A DNA stretch of 64,000 nucleotides from Arthrobacter antioxidans (GTDB taxonomy: Bacteria > Actinomycetota > Actinomycetes > Actinomycetales > Micrococcaceae). Below the pieces are notes generated by a model that did not search any database, was not told the origin of the DNA, and was given only the letters and a program-made list of their open reading frames with translations. The position numbers were made by a program, and so were the translations under genes. Positions 9,146 to 27,918 of this stretch are shown here, piece by piece. The stretch covers positions 1,364,001 through 1,428,000 of the forward strand of contig NZ_CP095501.1 of the NCBI RefSeq assembly GCF_023100725.1, in the 5' to 3' direction. The number at the start of each line of letters is the position of its first letter. Position 1 is the stretch's first letter.

Positions 9146-9293
9146 TTTGTTGATACCGATTGTTTTTTGATTGGTTGAATTGGCTGGTTGTCGCGCATTT
9201 TTGTGTGTGGTGGCTGGTTTTTTTGGCTGGTTTCGAATTTTGTGCAGTGGTGTCGCCCGTTTTCCCGGGTGTCATTGTTGTGTCTGTAATGCA

Positions 9294-14520
<5,227 letters not shown>

Positions 14521-14604
14521 ACACACCCACCCCCACCAGAAAACACGGGTGTTCCCGGGCAACCAGGAACCCCCCGACCCCCACGGTGACCCATGGGGAG
14601 GGTG

Positions 14605-14649
14605 AAGATCATATGCTACGCGTCCACTATGCGGTTCCCAACCAACAAC
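14605..14649 (+). other. 3' arm of pre-23S processing stalk, in 23S-5S spacer
   Basis: This stretch is nearly the reverse complement of 11246-11284 in the 16S-23S spacer, with CGTCCACTATGC and AACCAACAAC as the longest paired blocks. Pairing would bring the ends of pre-23S rRNA together for RNase III. Confidence 0.7.
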
Positions 14650-14812
14650 AGGAACCACCCATAAACACCAGGAAACCCCCACCACGGGTCTCTTTCCCGG
14701 TCACACCGTTACATCCAGCACGACACGATGTAACCCACAAATTTACCGGCACCCACCACCCCCGCCCACAAGGCACCAGGGGAACACGGCACGGGTGCGC
14801 CAGGTAGCAAGG

Positions 14813-14933
14813 GTTACGGCGGTCATAGCGTGGGGGAAACGCCCGGTCCCATTCCGAACCCGGAAGCTAAGACCCACAGCGCCGATGGTACTGCACCCGA
14901 GAGAGTGTGGGAGAGTAGGACACCGCCGGACAA
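14813..14933 (+). rRNA. rrf: 5S ribosomal RNA, operon 1
   Basis: About 121 nt. It starts GTTACGGCGGTCATAGCG and contains the conserved CCGAACCCGGAAGCTAAG and GATGGTACTGC segments. The 5' and 3' ends (GGCGG with CCGCC) form helix I. Confidence 0.96.
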
Positions 14934-14941
14934 CCATTACA

Positions 14942-14969
14942 GGAAGGCCCCACCACGGTGGGGCCTTCC
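14942..14969 (+). terminator. rrn operon 1 terminator
   Basis: A perfect 13-bp inverted repeat (GGAAGGCCCCACC and its complement) immediately after 5S rRNA. An identical copy lies at 23414-23441. Confidence 0.85.
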
Positions 14970-14993
14970 CACGTTAACCACCCCCACCCCACC

Positions 14994-15838
14994 AAGCACC
15001 AGACACCAGGTAGCCCCGAGCACCCAACGGGGTGGAGCGTCCACTCGTTACGACTGCATCCTCCACCCAACCGCCCCGCCCCTCAGGCCCCCGCCGCCGG
15101 CACCCTCACCGACCGCGTCCCTGGCCCGCCCACCAGGCCTCCTGCACGGTGTTTCCGATCCTGTCATCGAGTCCCATGATGCTCCCCTAGGGTGTGCGTC
15201 AGTGGTAGTGCAGTCGAGGCGGTGGCCGATGGCCGAGGGCAGGCAGTCCCGCAGGGCCACGACACGTCGACGCGGCCGGTGCGACGGAGCTGCAGCTGCA
15301 GCCGGAACTGACCTGCGCTGTCGGTGTATGGCGAATCAGGTCGTGATCCCGTGAGAACGGGTCCGTCCAGATTGATCCCCACCGTCGGCACGGGCAGGTT
15401 CGTTGCCTCCGACTCCGCCCCGGTGGACCTGGACCGCCGTGGAGCTCTCGCCACCGTGTTCTCCTCGACAGCAGGCAGGCTGGTGCCGGCGAATGCGGCC
15501 CTGGTCCTTGCCCGCCAGGCCGAGAATGTCGGCACCGCGCCCGATGGAGAGGAGACCACCCGGGGTGCACGAGGACGGACACGACCGCGTCGTAGTCCTG
15601 CGCACCAAGAAGTCCCTCACCTTCGATGCGTTGCTGGCCCCGATGAACTCAGGGAACGCACCGGCATCGAGGTGCCGAAGGCAAGGGCTGTGACACCCTC
15701 GCCGGATAGATCACCGATGAACTCGACCGATCCCTGAACCCGGCGACAAGGTTGCCCTCAGCGACGGCGTCCTCCGCGTGCACGCGGAGAATTCTGGTGG
15801 CCGAAGGTTCACTCGGCCCTCCGCCCGCACGATCGCCT
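14994..15838. other. Non-coding gap between rrn operon 1 and cfa
   Basis: About 845 bp with only short overlapping ORFs on both strands and interrupted frames, none with a recognisable family. Minus-strand fragments downstream of cfa look like remains of a decayed gene read in broken frames, but I cannot name it. Confidence 0.5.
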
Positions 15839-17122
15839 TCACATCCACTCGCGGCGCCGCAATGGGGAATGCTCTCCTCCCGGACGCTGCACCAGTACCT
15901 GATTCACGCCGTTCAGCCCCCGCTCGAACCCGAGCGCGCTCGACGCCATATACAGCCGCCATACCCGGGCCCGTCCCTCGCTCGTGAGACGCACCGCCTC
16001 GTCCCAGTTCTCCTCGAGGTTGCGTACCCAGGCCCGAAGCGTCAGCGCGTAGTGCCGGCGCAGCGCTTCGACGTCGAGCACTTCCAGTCCCGACGCTTCG
16101 AGCGCCCCGATCATGACGGTCAGGCTGAGCATCTCTCCGTCGGGAAAGACGTAGCGGGGGATGAAGGAGTCCGGATCCGGGGGCATCTCACCCGCGTTCC
16201 AGGAAATCGCGTGATTGAGGAGGCGCCCGCCGGGAGGCAGCAGGCTGTACAGCTTGGACGCGTAGTCGTTGATCTGGCTTTCGCCGACGTGTTCGGCCAT
16301 GCCGATCGAGCTGATCGCGTCGAACGGGCCGTCGTGGACATCGCGGTAGTCCTGAACCCGGATCTCGATACGGTCGGCAAGACCGGCGTCGCACACTCGC
16401 TTACGGGCGAAGTCCGCCTGCTCTTTCGAGAGGGTGACACCGACGACGTCGACTCCGTAGTTCTGCGCTGCGTGCAGCGCAAAGCTGCCCCAGCCGCAGC
16501 CCACATCCAGCACCCGCAGACCGGGCCGAAGGCCGAGCTTGCGGCAGACCAGGTCGAGTTTCGTTTCCTGGGCCGCGTCCAAGCCGATGGTCTCGTCCTC
16601 CCAGACAGCGCAGGAGTACACCATCGACCGTCCGAGCACGAGCGCATAGAACTCGTTGCCCACGTCGTAATGGTGCGAGATCGCCGCAGCGTCCCGCTCC
16701 TTGGAATGCTTCCGCCCCCATCGGGTCACGTTCATCTCCTCGGGCGGCGGCGCGGGCGGAAGCCCCAGCGCTCCCACGAGAACGGCCGTCCGGACCAGCC
16801 TCATGCGTTCACCGAGGGTCGGTGGGCGGAAAGCCTTCAGCTCGGCGAACTTGCCCACCGAGCTGAGCGCCGAGAAGCCTTCGAAGAGGTTGCCGCCCCC
16901 GTCGATATCCCCTGCAACGTACGCACGGCTCAACCCGAGCTGATTCGGGGACCACAGCATTCGCCGTAATCCCCGCCGGGAGCGGAACTCGATCACAGGG
17001 GCATCGACCGGGCCTGCTTCCGACCCGTCCCACGCCCGGAGCCTCAGCGGGATCTCCTCGGTGCCCAGAACGATCCCCAAGGCTTCGGCCAACCGCGGCG
17101 CCACTCCTATGTTCCTGACCAT
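15839..17122 (-). CDS. cfa: Cyclopropane-fatty-acyl-phospholipid synthase family protein
   Basis: SAM-dependent enzyme of the Cfa/CmaA family. It adds a methylene group across the double bond of unsaturated acyl chains in membrane phospholipids. The 427-aa length, an N-terminal lipid-interaction domain, the SAM-binding motif VLDVGCGWGSFALHAA near residue 203, and the IGMAEHVGE and LLPPGGRLLNHAIS segments define the family. Start ATG 17122 has only a weak AGGG ribosome site. The gene lies alone between two rRNA operons on the opposite strand, so its transcription faces traffic from operon 1. A related tuberculostearic-acid-type methyltransferase cannot be excluded. Confidence 0.88.
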   Translation of the reverse strand: MVRNIGVAPRLAEALGIVLGTEEIPLRLRAWDGSEAGPVDAPVIEFRSRRGLRRMLWSPNQLGLSRAYVAGDIDGGGNLFEGFSALSSVGKFAELKAFRPPTLGERMRLVRTAVLVGALGLPPAPPPEEMNVTRWGRKHSKERDAAAISHHYDVGNEFYALVLGRSMVYSCAVWEDETIGLDAAQETKLDLVCRKLGLRPGLRVLDVGCGWGSFALHAAQNYGVDVVGVTLSKEQADFARKRVCDAGLADRIEIRVQDYRDVHDGPFDAISSIGMAEHVGESQINDYASKLYSLLPPGGRLLNHAISWNAGEMPPDPDSFIPRYVFPDGEMLSLTVMIGALEASGLEVLDVEALRRHYALTLRAWVRNLEENWDEAVRLTSEGRARVWRLYMASSALGFERGLNGVNQVLVQRPGGEHSPLRRREWM

Positions 17123-17309
17123 GCACCCTGTCTACTACGACTCGGTCATGCGGACCAGAGCCCGTACGGCGTCGGATGATTCGCGGGCGGCCGCCGTCGT
17201 CCTGAGGTCGGCCCCTCCCCGGGTGGTCGCAGGCGGCCACTGTCCGTGGCGCGAGGGCCGGGCATCGGCGCCGGCGCTGCGGGTGCTTCAGGCGAGGGCA
17301 GGGGTGGGT

Positions 17310-17338
17310 TTGTGATGGGGGCGGGAGGGTTGTATAGT
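17310..17338 (+). promoter_or_regulatory. rrn operon 2 promoter P1
   Basis: -35 TTGTGA (17310-17315), 17-bp spacer, -10 TATAGT (17333-17338). It is followed by the same GTTGCCCCGGTGAGGGCGA start segment (17345-17363) as operon 1. Confidence 0.78.
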
Positions 17339-17497
17339 TATGGAGTTGCCCCGGTGAGGGCGACAAACCCCCCAACTGAATGAAGCGGTTCGGACACGTG
17401 TTCCATGTGCCAGATCCCGCTTCACTTGGTGTCCTCGGAAAACATTTCCATTCGAGGTCGCGGTGCTGGTCTAACAGCCAGCCGGGACCGAGCGGAT

Positions 17498-17527
17498 TTG
17501 CGGTTACGGGGTGGGTGCGGGTAAGCT
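17498..17527 (+). promoter_or_regulatory. rrn operon 2 promoter P2
   Basis: -35 TTGCGG (17498-17503), 18-bp spacer, -10 TAAGCT (17522-17527). Next comes GTTGCTCCGGAGCGAGGA (17534-17551), a variant of the element that follows both P1 promoters. Confidence 0.62.
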
Positions 17528-17765
17528 TTGAAAGTTGCTCCGGAGCGAGGACATGATGGTTTGGTCGTGTTTGGTGCCGGTTGTTCCTGTTGTTTGAGAA
17601 CTCAATAGTGTGCCAAGTTTGTTGATACCGATTGTTTTTTGATTGGTTGAATTGGCTGGTCGTCGTGCACGGTTGTGTGTGGTGGCTGGTTTTTTTGGCT
17701 GGTTTCGAATTTTGTGCAGTGGTGTCGCCCGTTTTCCCGGGTGTCATTGTTGTGTCTGTAATGCA

Positions 17766-22992
<5,227 letters not shown>

Positions 22993-23284
22993 ACACACCC
23001 ACCCCCACCAGAAAACACGGGTGTTCCCGGGCAACCAGGAACCCCCCGACCCCCACGGTGACCCATGGGGAGGGTGAAGATCATATGCTACGCGTCCACT
23101 ATGCGGTTCCCAACCAACAACAGGAACCACCCATAAACACCAGGAAACCCCCACCACGGGTCTCTTTCCCGGTCACACCGTTACATCCAGCACGACACGA
23201 TGTAACCCACAAATTTACCGGCACCCACCACCCCCGCCCACAAGGCACCAGGGGAACACGGCACGGGTGCGCCAGGTAGCAAGG

Positions 23285-23405
23285 GTTACGGCGGTCATAG
23301 CGTGGGGGAAACGCCCGGTCCCATTCCGAACCCGGAAGCTAAGACCCACAGCGCCGATGGTACTGCACCCGAGAGAGTGTGGGAGAGTAGGACACCGCCG
23401 GACAA
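23285..23405 (+). rRNA. rrf: 5S ribosomal RNA, operon 2
   Basis: Identical to the 5S gene of operon 1, beginning GTTACGGCGG and closing with the complementary CCGCC helix I strand. Confidence 0.96.
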
Positions 23406-23413
23406 CCATTACA

Positions 23414-23441
23414 GGAAGGCCCCACCACGGTGGGGCCTTCC
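23414..23441 (+). terminator. rrn operon 2 terminator
   Basis: The same 13-bp perfect hairpin as after operon 1. Confidence 0.85.
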
Positions 23442-23552
23442 CACGTTAACCACCCCCACCCCACCCCGACCAGCGTGCAATTGCCCGAGCGCCCGCACGA
23501 GCTGGGGCTCGAGGCTTCCCGGAGGACGGAAGTTCACACACTGACCATCCCG

Positions 23553-23589
23553 GCCCAAGGAAGCTCGACATGCTCGAGCTTCCTTGGGC
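23553..23589. other. Perfect 16-bp hairpin downstream of rrn operon 2
   Basis: Inverted repeat GCCCAAGGAAGCTCGA (23553-23568) and its exact complement (23574-23589) around a 5-base loop. No T-run follows. It could be a backup terminator or a relic of a mobile element, since transposase remains begin about 100 bp downstream. Confidence 0.6.
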
Positions 23590-23695
23590 GGCTTCTGATC
23601 CGACGACGTCCTGCCGGCTGTACGAGCTCGGTCTGGGAGCTGTTGGCACCACCCTGACTGGAAGGGCGCGGTGCTGGAATGCTGTGTCCCCAGCT

Positions 23696-24028
23696 GAGGG
23701 GTGGCCTTCAGGGTTCATCGGGTCCAGGACCGCCGTGTCCCAGGCGCTTCCGGGCGCGGCTCCGGTCGTGGACCGGTTCCCTGGTGTCGGGCTCGCCCGC
23801 GACGGGCTGGATAGGTGCCGGCAGCGCATCCGTCAGGGGCAGAATCGGCCGGGGCTCGAACAAGGCGCCGGCGTCGTCCTCGCATTCCTCGACCGCCCCG
23901 GCGTCGGCAACAGTCCCACGACAGCGATCGACGGGAGCCTCGAGCACCTCGGCGTTCTGCCCTCGGCTCGCAGGACCTCATCCACGACGTCGCCCCGATC
24001 GCTGCTGGAATCAGGCGGCTCCTGACCC
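23696..24028 (+). pseudogene. Decayed ISL3-family transposase fragment
   Basis: Translated remains of an ISL3-type transposase. In one frame EGWPSGF, then LPGAAPVVDRFPGVGLARDG and LDRCRQRI resemble the family's DGFSGFKTA...LPDAVAVMDPFHVVRLAGDALDRCRRR region. VLAFLDRPGVGNSPTTAIDG then SLEHL resembles the C-terminal LAFFDRPGTSNGPTEAINGRLEHL motif. RSALG in another frame and RSLLESGG in the first frame again continue the match. Most of the middle of the gene is missing and at least two frameshifts are needed, so it cannot encode a working enzyme. Family assignment is by motif memory, not a search. Confidence 0.72.
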
Positions 24029-24072
24029 CACCTGAGGTAGTGCTACCGCTGCTGACGCAAACTCGGGTTTTG

Positions 24073-24399
24073 ATGAACATTGAGGGATGCGGGCTACATG
24101 GCCTTCCCTCTGACTGCATTCCCGGTGCACGAGGGGCGCGGTTCAAAGGTTGCCGGGGAACGGGTTTTCAACTGGACTTCGACGAGAAGGTGTCCGATCA
24201 GTTCATCGCCGCGTGCGATGAGGCGGCCGCAGTGCTGAGCGAGCAGCACGGATCGCGAGCGTCGGTTGCGGGGGAGGCGCGGGACGCGTTGCGTCTTCTG
24301 CCTGACAGCACCCCGATTGAGGACCACCCTCTGCTTGCGACCGACAGCCAGGACGATAGGAAGCTGCTTGAAGATGCACTTCGAGAGGCCATGAACTGA
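24073..24399 (+). CDS. Short hypothetical protein, possibly a gene remnant
   Basis: A frame of 108 codons from ATG 24073, without a ribosome site. The first 30 codons look non-protein-like and partly derive from sequence next to the transposase relic. From about 24167 the product becomes helical and plausible (DFDEKVSDQFIAACDEAAAV and a Glu/Asp-rich C-terminus). This part loosely recalls small helical N-terminal modules of actinobacterial WXG100/type VII-associated proteins, but that is a guess. Its stop overlaps the probable start of the lipoprotein gene that follows. The original gene was probably longer and lost its 5' end when the neighbouring region decayed. Confidence 0.3.
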   Translation: MNIEGCGLHGLPSDCIPGARGARFKGCRGTGFQLDFDEKVSDQFIAACDEAAAVLSEQHGSRASVAGEARDALRLLPDSTPIEDHPLLATDSQDDRKLLEDALREAMN

Positions 24400-24927
24400 T
24401 TCGAGCACGATGTGCTGTTGCAGTTCTGGTACTGCTGAGCCTCGCCGGGTGCGCACGCGATTCGTCGGCGGTGCCGACGCTCACGAGTTCAACGGAAGGG
24501 GACACGTCCGCGGCGAAAGAGTTGACCTGGCAGCAAGCCAAGGCACGAACACAGGCTATTGAACTGGAAATCACCACCTCGATCCCCACGGGCAAAGTGG
24601 CCGAGGTCGATCAGATGACGACCGGTATTCTGCTCGATTGTGTCGATCCCTTGGTCAATTGGAACGGGGCGACCACTGTCCCTTCGAGTGTGGGGACGGA
24701 GCCGGAGCCTCTCGTCAGGGCGCTTGAAGCGACGTACCAGGACAACCCGGTTCGACATCAGGACGCGTACCGCTGCGGCGGGACACTACGAAGTCCAGTC
24801 GCGTTCTCCGGACAGTGCAGAGATCCACCTCATCGGAGCGGGATGGGATCCCGATACGATTCGTATTGCTTCCGGTTCTGAATGCTTCACGTTGCCTGAG
24901 GGCGAGTTCATCGGTGGGGATCTCTAG
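24396..24927 (+). pseudogene. Putative lipoprotein gene with CTG start and a frameshift
   Basis: Frame 24396 onward encodes a signal peptide: positive IRAR, a hydrophobic stretch AVAVLVLLSL and the lipobox LAGC, followed by a Ser/Thr-rich linker. No ATG, GTG or TTG exists between the upstream stop and the signal peptide. CTG 24396 overlaps the preceding stop (CTGA) and has GAGAGG seven bases upstream, so it is the likely start; GTG 24471 would lose the signal peptide. The frame runs well to about 24749 and then turns implausible. Moving one base at 24750 restores a sensible C-terminus (GHYEVQSRSPDSAEIHLIGA and onward) ending at TAG 24925. So it is frameshifted by one base, through mutation or sequencing error. 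Function unknown; it would be anchored outside the membrane. Confidence 0.6.
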
Positions 24928-25326
24928 GAATCCCGAAGGGGCCGGCCGGCCTGGCGGAGCTGGTGCAGCAGGACATTGACGGCCGGTCCGGGAAAGCCTG
25001 GGCCGCGGCTCCTGGCCGTTGGCATGCACGGCCGGCCTACACGTCGACCCCCACGCCGGTCCTGCCCACATCTTCAAGGAGGAAGGGCCCGTCAACCACC
25101 CACGAGCACCCACCCACTGCGGCCACGAACGGCATCCACAACGCCCGGCACCGCGCGGCGGCACAGGCGTTCCCCCGGCGCAGAGGTGTGCATCACAAGG
25201 GGCTGATCCAGGCATCACGATGACGTGGGGGCGGCCGCTTCGTGGTTCCATAGATGGGTAGTACCCACAGCAAAATAGAGACCCGCCGGTAGAGATGCCG
25301 GACCCTGATGAGAGGACCGCACTGCC
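24928..25326. other. Intergenic region upstream of the TPR-like gene
   Basis: About 400 bp without a supportable gene; short ORFs on both strands are low-complexity and unmatched. Near its end is the palindrome TGGGTA-G-TACCCA (25255-25267), 60 bp before the next ATG, which could be an operator. The A-rich CAAAATAG just after it is the only AT-rich patch. Confidence 0.4.
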
Positions 25327-27918
25327 ATGACTGAGCAGGAGCACACCGCCGGACAAGACGGAAACCCCCGCCGGTCGGATGGGCCGGCGGACGGTAATCA
25401 GGGAGGGTCCGAGCGGCCTGAACGCCGTCACTCCTGGGGCTCGAAGTCGGCCGCCCAGGGAACTCGTCCATCGACGCCCCGCGCCGGAGATGACGCTCGC
25501 GCCGACGACAATTCCCGCCCCGGATCCGCCGATCGCAGCCCGAGCGGTGACAGCAACCGGACCGGCGAGGGCTCGCAGGCATCGGGCAGCGCAGGGCGTC
25601 CCCCGGGTGATCGGCCTGCCTGGAAAGGGCAGTCCGACGCACGCACCGGAGGAAGCCGGGGCGGGCGACCGGAGCGAGCCGGCCAGGACGACCGTCGGGA
25701 CCGTCCGGACCGACCACGCGAGGGTCGGGCGGGTCAGGCCAGGGACGGTGGCGGTAGTCAGCAATGGAGCGACCGCAGAGGCCAGAACCCCGACCGCTCA
25801 GCATCCCGTTCGACGGAGCGACCGGCAAGAGGGCCCGAGGAGGGGCGGGGTGCCCAGTTGCGCGGGGCAGCCTCCCGCGGTGGGTCGTCGTCGGGCTCCG
25901 CTGCCGATCGGCAGCCGCGGTCCGCCAGTCGAGGCCAGGCGCCGACGCGCCGGTCCGACGAGGGACGCGATCGTCCCTGGCAGTCGCGTTCCGCGTCCGG
26001 AGAGGGACAGTCCGCCGGGCAGCGACGTTCGCCCGAACGGGGCAACTCCTACCGGCGACCATCGGATCGCCAGGAGAGGGGTTCCGGCTCCGAGCGCCGT
26101 GACAGTGATCGGCACCAGGGCTACGGGTCGGAAGAGTCCGCCGCCCCTCGTCCCCACAACGCACGGGATCTCCGGAGCGCCAACCGGCCGGACCGGGAGC
26201 GTTCCCCGGAGATCGACGAGGACGTCAAGGGCGACGAGCTCGACCGGGTGACGCGGGCCCAGATCCGCAACCTCGAGGAACGAAGCGCCCTGTGGGTCGC
26301 GAAGCACCTCGTGATGGCGGGTCGACTCCTGGACCTCGACCCGGAGCTGGCTTTCCAGCATGCCCTCGCCGCGAGCCGCCGCGGCGGACGCCTTGCTGCG
26401 GTCCGGGAAGCCGTCGGGTTGACCGCATACGGTGCAGGACACTACGGCGAGGCCCTGCGCGAGTTCCGGACGTTCCGCAGGATCAGCGGATCCAACGTCC
26501 ATCTCCCGGTCATGGCTGACTGTGAGCGCGGCCTGGGGCGTCCCGACAGGGCGCTCGACCTCGCCCGCAGCGAGGAAGCCGAGTCCCTCGATGCCGCCGG
26601 CAAGGCCGAACTCGCCATGGTCGTGTCCGGTGCACGTTCGGATCTGGGCCAGCTCGATGCCGCCGTCGCTGCCCTGGAGATCCCTCAGCTGGACCTGCAC
26701 CGCGCGTTCTCCTTCACTCCCCGCCTGTTCCGTGCGTATGCGGCAGCGCTCGATGCTGCCGGCCGGTCCGGCGAGTCGGAGAAGTGGCGGCGCCAGGCCC
26801 GGGTCGCGGAGAGGGCCCTCGGTCTGGACGAGGACCTCGAGCCCGACATCATCGACCTCGGCGAGGACGACGAACCCGCTCCCACCCCGGTGCCGAAGGT
26901 GGCGGACGTCCTCGGCGCACCAGCACAAGCACCCGCAGGTGCCAGTGCCGATGAGCCTGAGCGCGAGGCGTCAGCAGACACCGCCGGGCACGCAGACGAA
27001 GCCGCTTCGCTCTTCGACGTGACCGACGTGACCGACGTGACCGACGTGGCGATCGATGGGGACACGGAGGACGCTGCGGGCGCCGCGGGCGCTGCGGACG
27101 GCGCGGAGGCCGACGCCGGCGCGACGGCGGCAGCAGTCGGAGTGCCCACGGGGAGTGAGCAGCCCTCCGCCGGTGCGTCCGAGGACGCGGGGGCGGTCAA
27201 GGCCGAGCACGAGGCCGAGCACGAGGCCGAGGACGAGCACCAGGCTGAGCACGAGGTCGAGGCCGACCACGAGACCGCGGGGGAGGCTGATGCGGCTCCG
27301 ACAGGGACGGACGAGCCGTCGGGTGCTGCGGTGCAGGACGCTCAAGCGACTCTCGTCGATCCGGTGGAGGACCAGTCAGCAGCGGAGGACGCTGTGGATG
27401 ACTCGGGCAACGCAACGGAGGACGTGTCCGCCGTGGTTCCGGGGTCGGAGGATGCCTCGGTGGAGGAGGAACCGGCAGTGAATACCGACCCGGTGCCTGT
27501 CGAGGCCATCCCTGTCGGCGAGTCGGCTTCTTCGGTGCAGCCGCTGCAGACCGAGGTGCTGTTCAGCATGGATGACGGAGGGGGCGCGGACTCAGCGCCG
27601 TCGGACACGAAGGACAGCAAGGCGACGAAGGCAACGAAAGACGGCAAGGACGGCAAGGTCAGCAAGGACGGTAAGGCGACCAAGGCCGTCAAGGACAGCA
27701 AGGACGGCAAGGCGACGAAGGTCAGCAAGGACGGCAAGGTCAGCAAGGACGGTAAGGCGACCAAGGCCGTCAAGGACAGCAAGGCGAGCAAGGACACCAA
27801 GCCGGCCAAGGGTGCGAAGAATGCCGATCGCGCCGGTGCGGCAGGGACCCCGACGATGCCGGTCGAATTCTCTGCAGCGCCGGACGCGACGCGGCCGGAG
27901 GACGGCGTCGATGACTGA
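25327..27918 (+). CDS. Low-complexity TPR-like protein (Rv1691-position homologue)
   Basis: An 863-aa protein with three parts. Residues 1-300 are an Arg/Gly/Ser/Asp-rich disordered region. Residues 300-500 form a helical TPR-like domain (RAQIRNLEERSALWVAKHLV and repeats such as LAFQHALAASRRGG and YGEALREFRTFRRI). Residues 510-863 are a very acidic Ala/Glu/Asp tail ending in a Lys/Asp/Gly/Ser repeat block (about 765-830). Only the middle looks conserved; a TPR gene at this place before HAD-tlyA-nadK-recN is known in mycobacteria. The oppositely charged ends suggest binding to RNA, ribosome or protein, but no function can be given. The stop overlaps the next start by 8 bp. Confidence 0.8.
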   Translation: MTEQEHTAGQDGNPRRSDGPADGNQGGSERPERRHSWGSKSAAQGTRPSTPRAGDDARADDNSRPGSADRSPSGDSNRTGEGSQASGSAGRPPGDRPAWKGQSDARTGGSRGGRPERAGQDDRRDRPDRPREGRAGQARDGGGSQQWSDRRGQNPDRSASRSTERPARGPEEGRGAQLRGAASRGGSSSGSAADRQPRSASRGQAPTRRSDEGRDRPWQSRSASGEGQSAGQRRSPERGNSYRRPSDRQERGSGSERRDSDRHQGYGSEESAAPRPHNARDLRSANRPDRERSPEIDEDVKGDELDRVTRAQIRNLEERSALWVAKHLVMAGRLLDLDPELAFQHALAASRRGGRLAAVREAVGLTAYGAGHYGEALREFRTFRRISGSNVHLPVMADCERGLGRPDRALDLARSEEAESLDAAGKAELAMVVSGARSDLGQLDAAVAALEIPQLDLHRAFSFTPRLFRAYAAALDAAGRSGESEKWRRQARVAERALGLDEDLEPDIIDLGEDDEPAPTPVPKVADVLGAPAQAPAGASADEPEREASADTAGHADEAASLFDVTDVTDVTDVAIDGDTEDAAGAAGAADGAEADAGATAAAVGVPTGSEQPSAGASEDAGAVKAEHEAEHEAEDEHQAEHEVEADHETAGEADAAPTGTDEPSGAAVQDAQATLVDPVEDQSAAEDAVDDSGNATEDVSAVVPGSEDASVEEEPAVNTDPVPVEAIPVGESASSVQPLQTEVLFSMDDGGGADSAPSDTKDSKATKATKDGKDGKVSKDGKATKAVKDSKDGKATKVSKDGKVSKDGKATKAVKDSKASKDTKPAKGAKNADRAGAAGTPTMPVEFSAAPDATRPEDGVDD
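27646..27795 (+). repeat. 81-bp period coding repeat in the Lys/Asp tail
   Basis: A block of about 58 identical bases starts at 27646 and again at 27727, period 81 bp (27 codons). It encodes KDGKVSKDGKATKAVKDSK. Shorter AAGGACGGCAAGG units repeat inside it, so copy number probably changes by slippage or recombination. Confidence 0.8.

Noticed and set aside
15164..15737. A gene between rrn operon 1 and cfa
   Set aside because: Overlapping short ORFs exist on both strands but none has a ribosome site, domain or steady frame. I record it as unexplained non-coding sequence.
24715..26164. Minus-strand frames overlapping the lipoprotein and TPR-like genes
   Set aside because: Low-complexity translations antisense to an Arg/Gly-rich gene, with no start signal and no motif.
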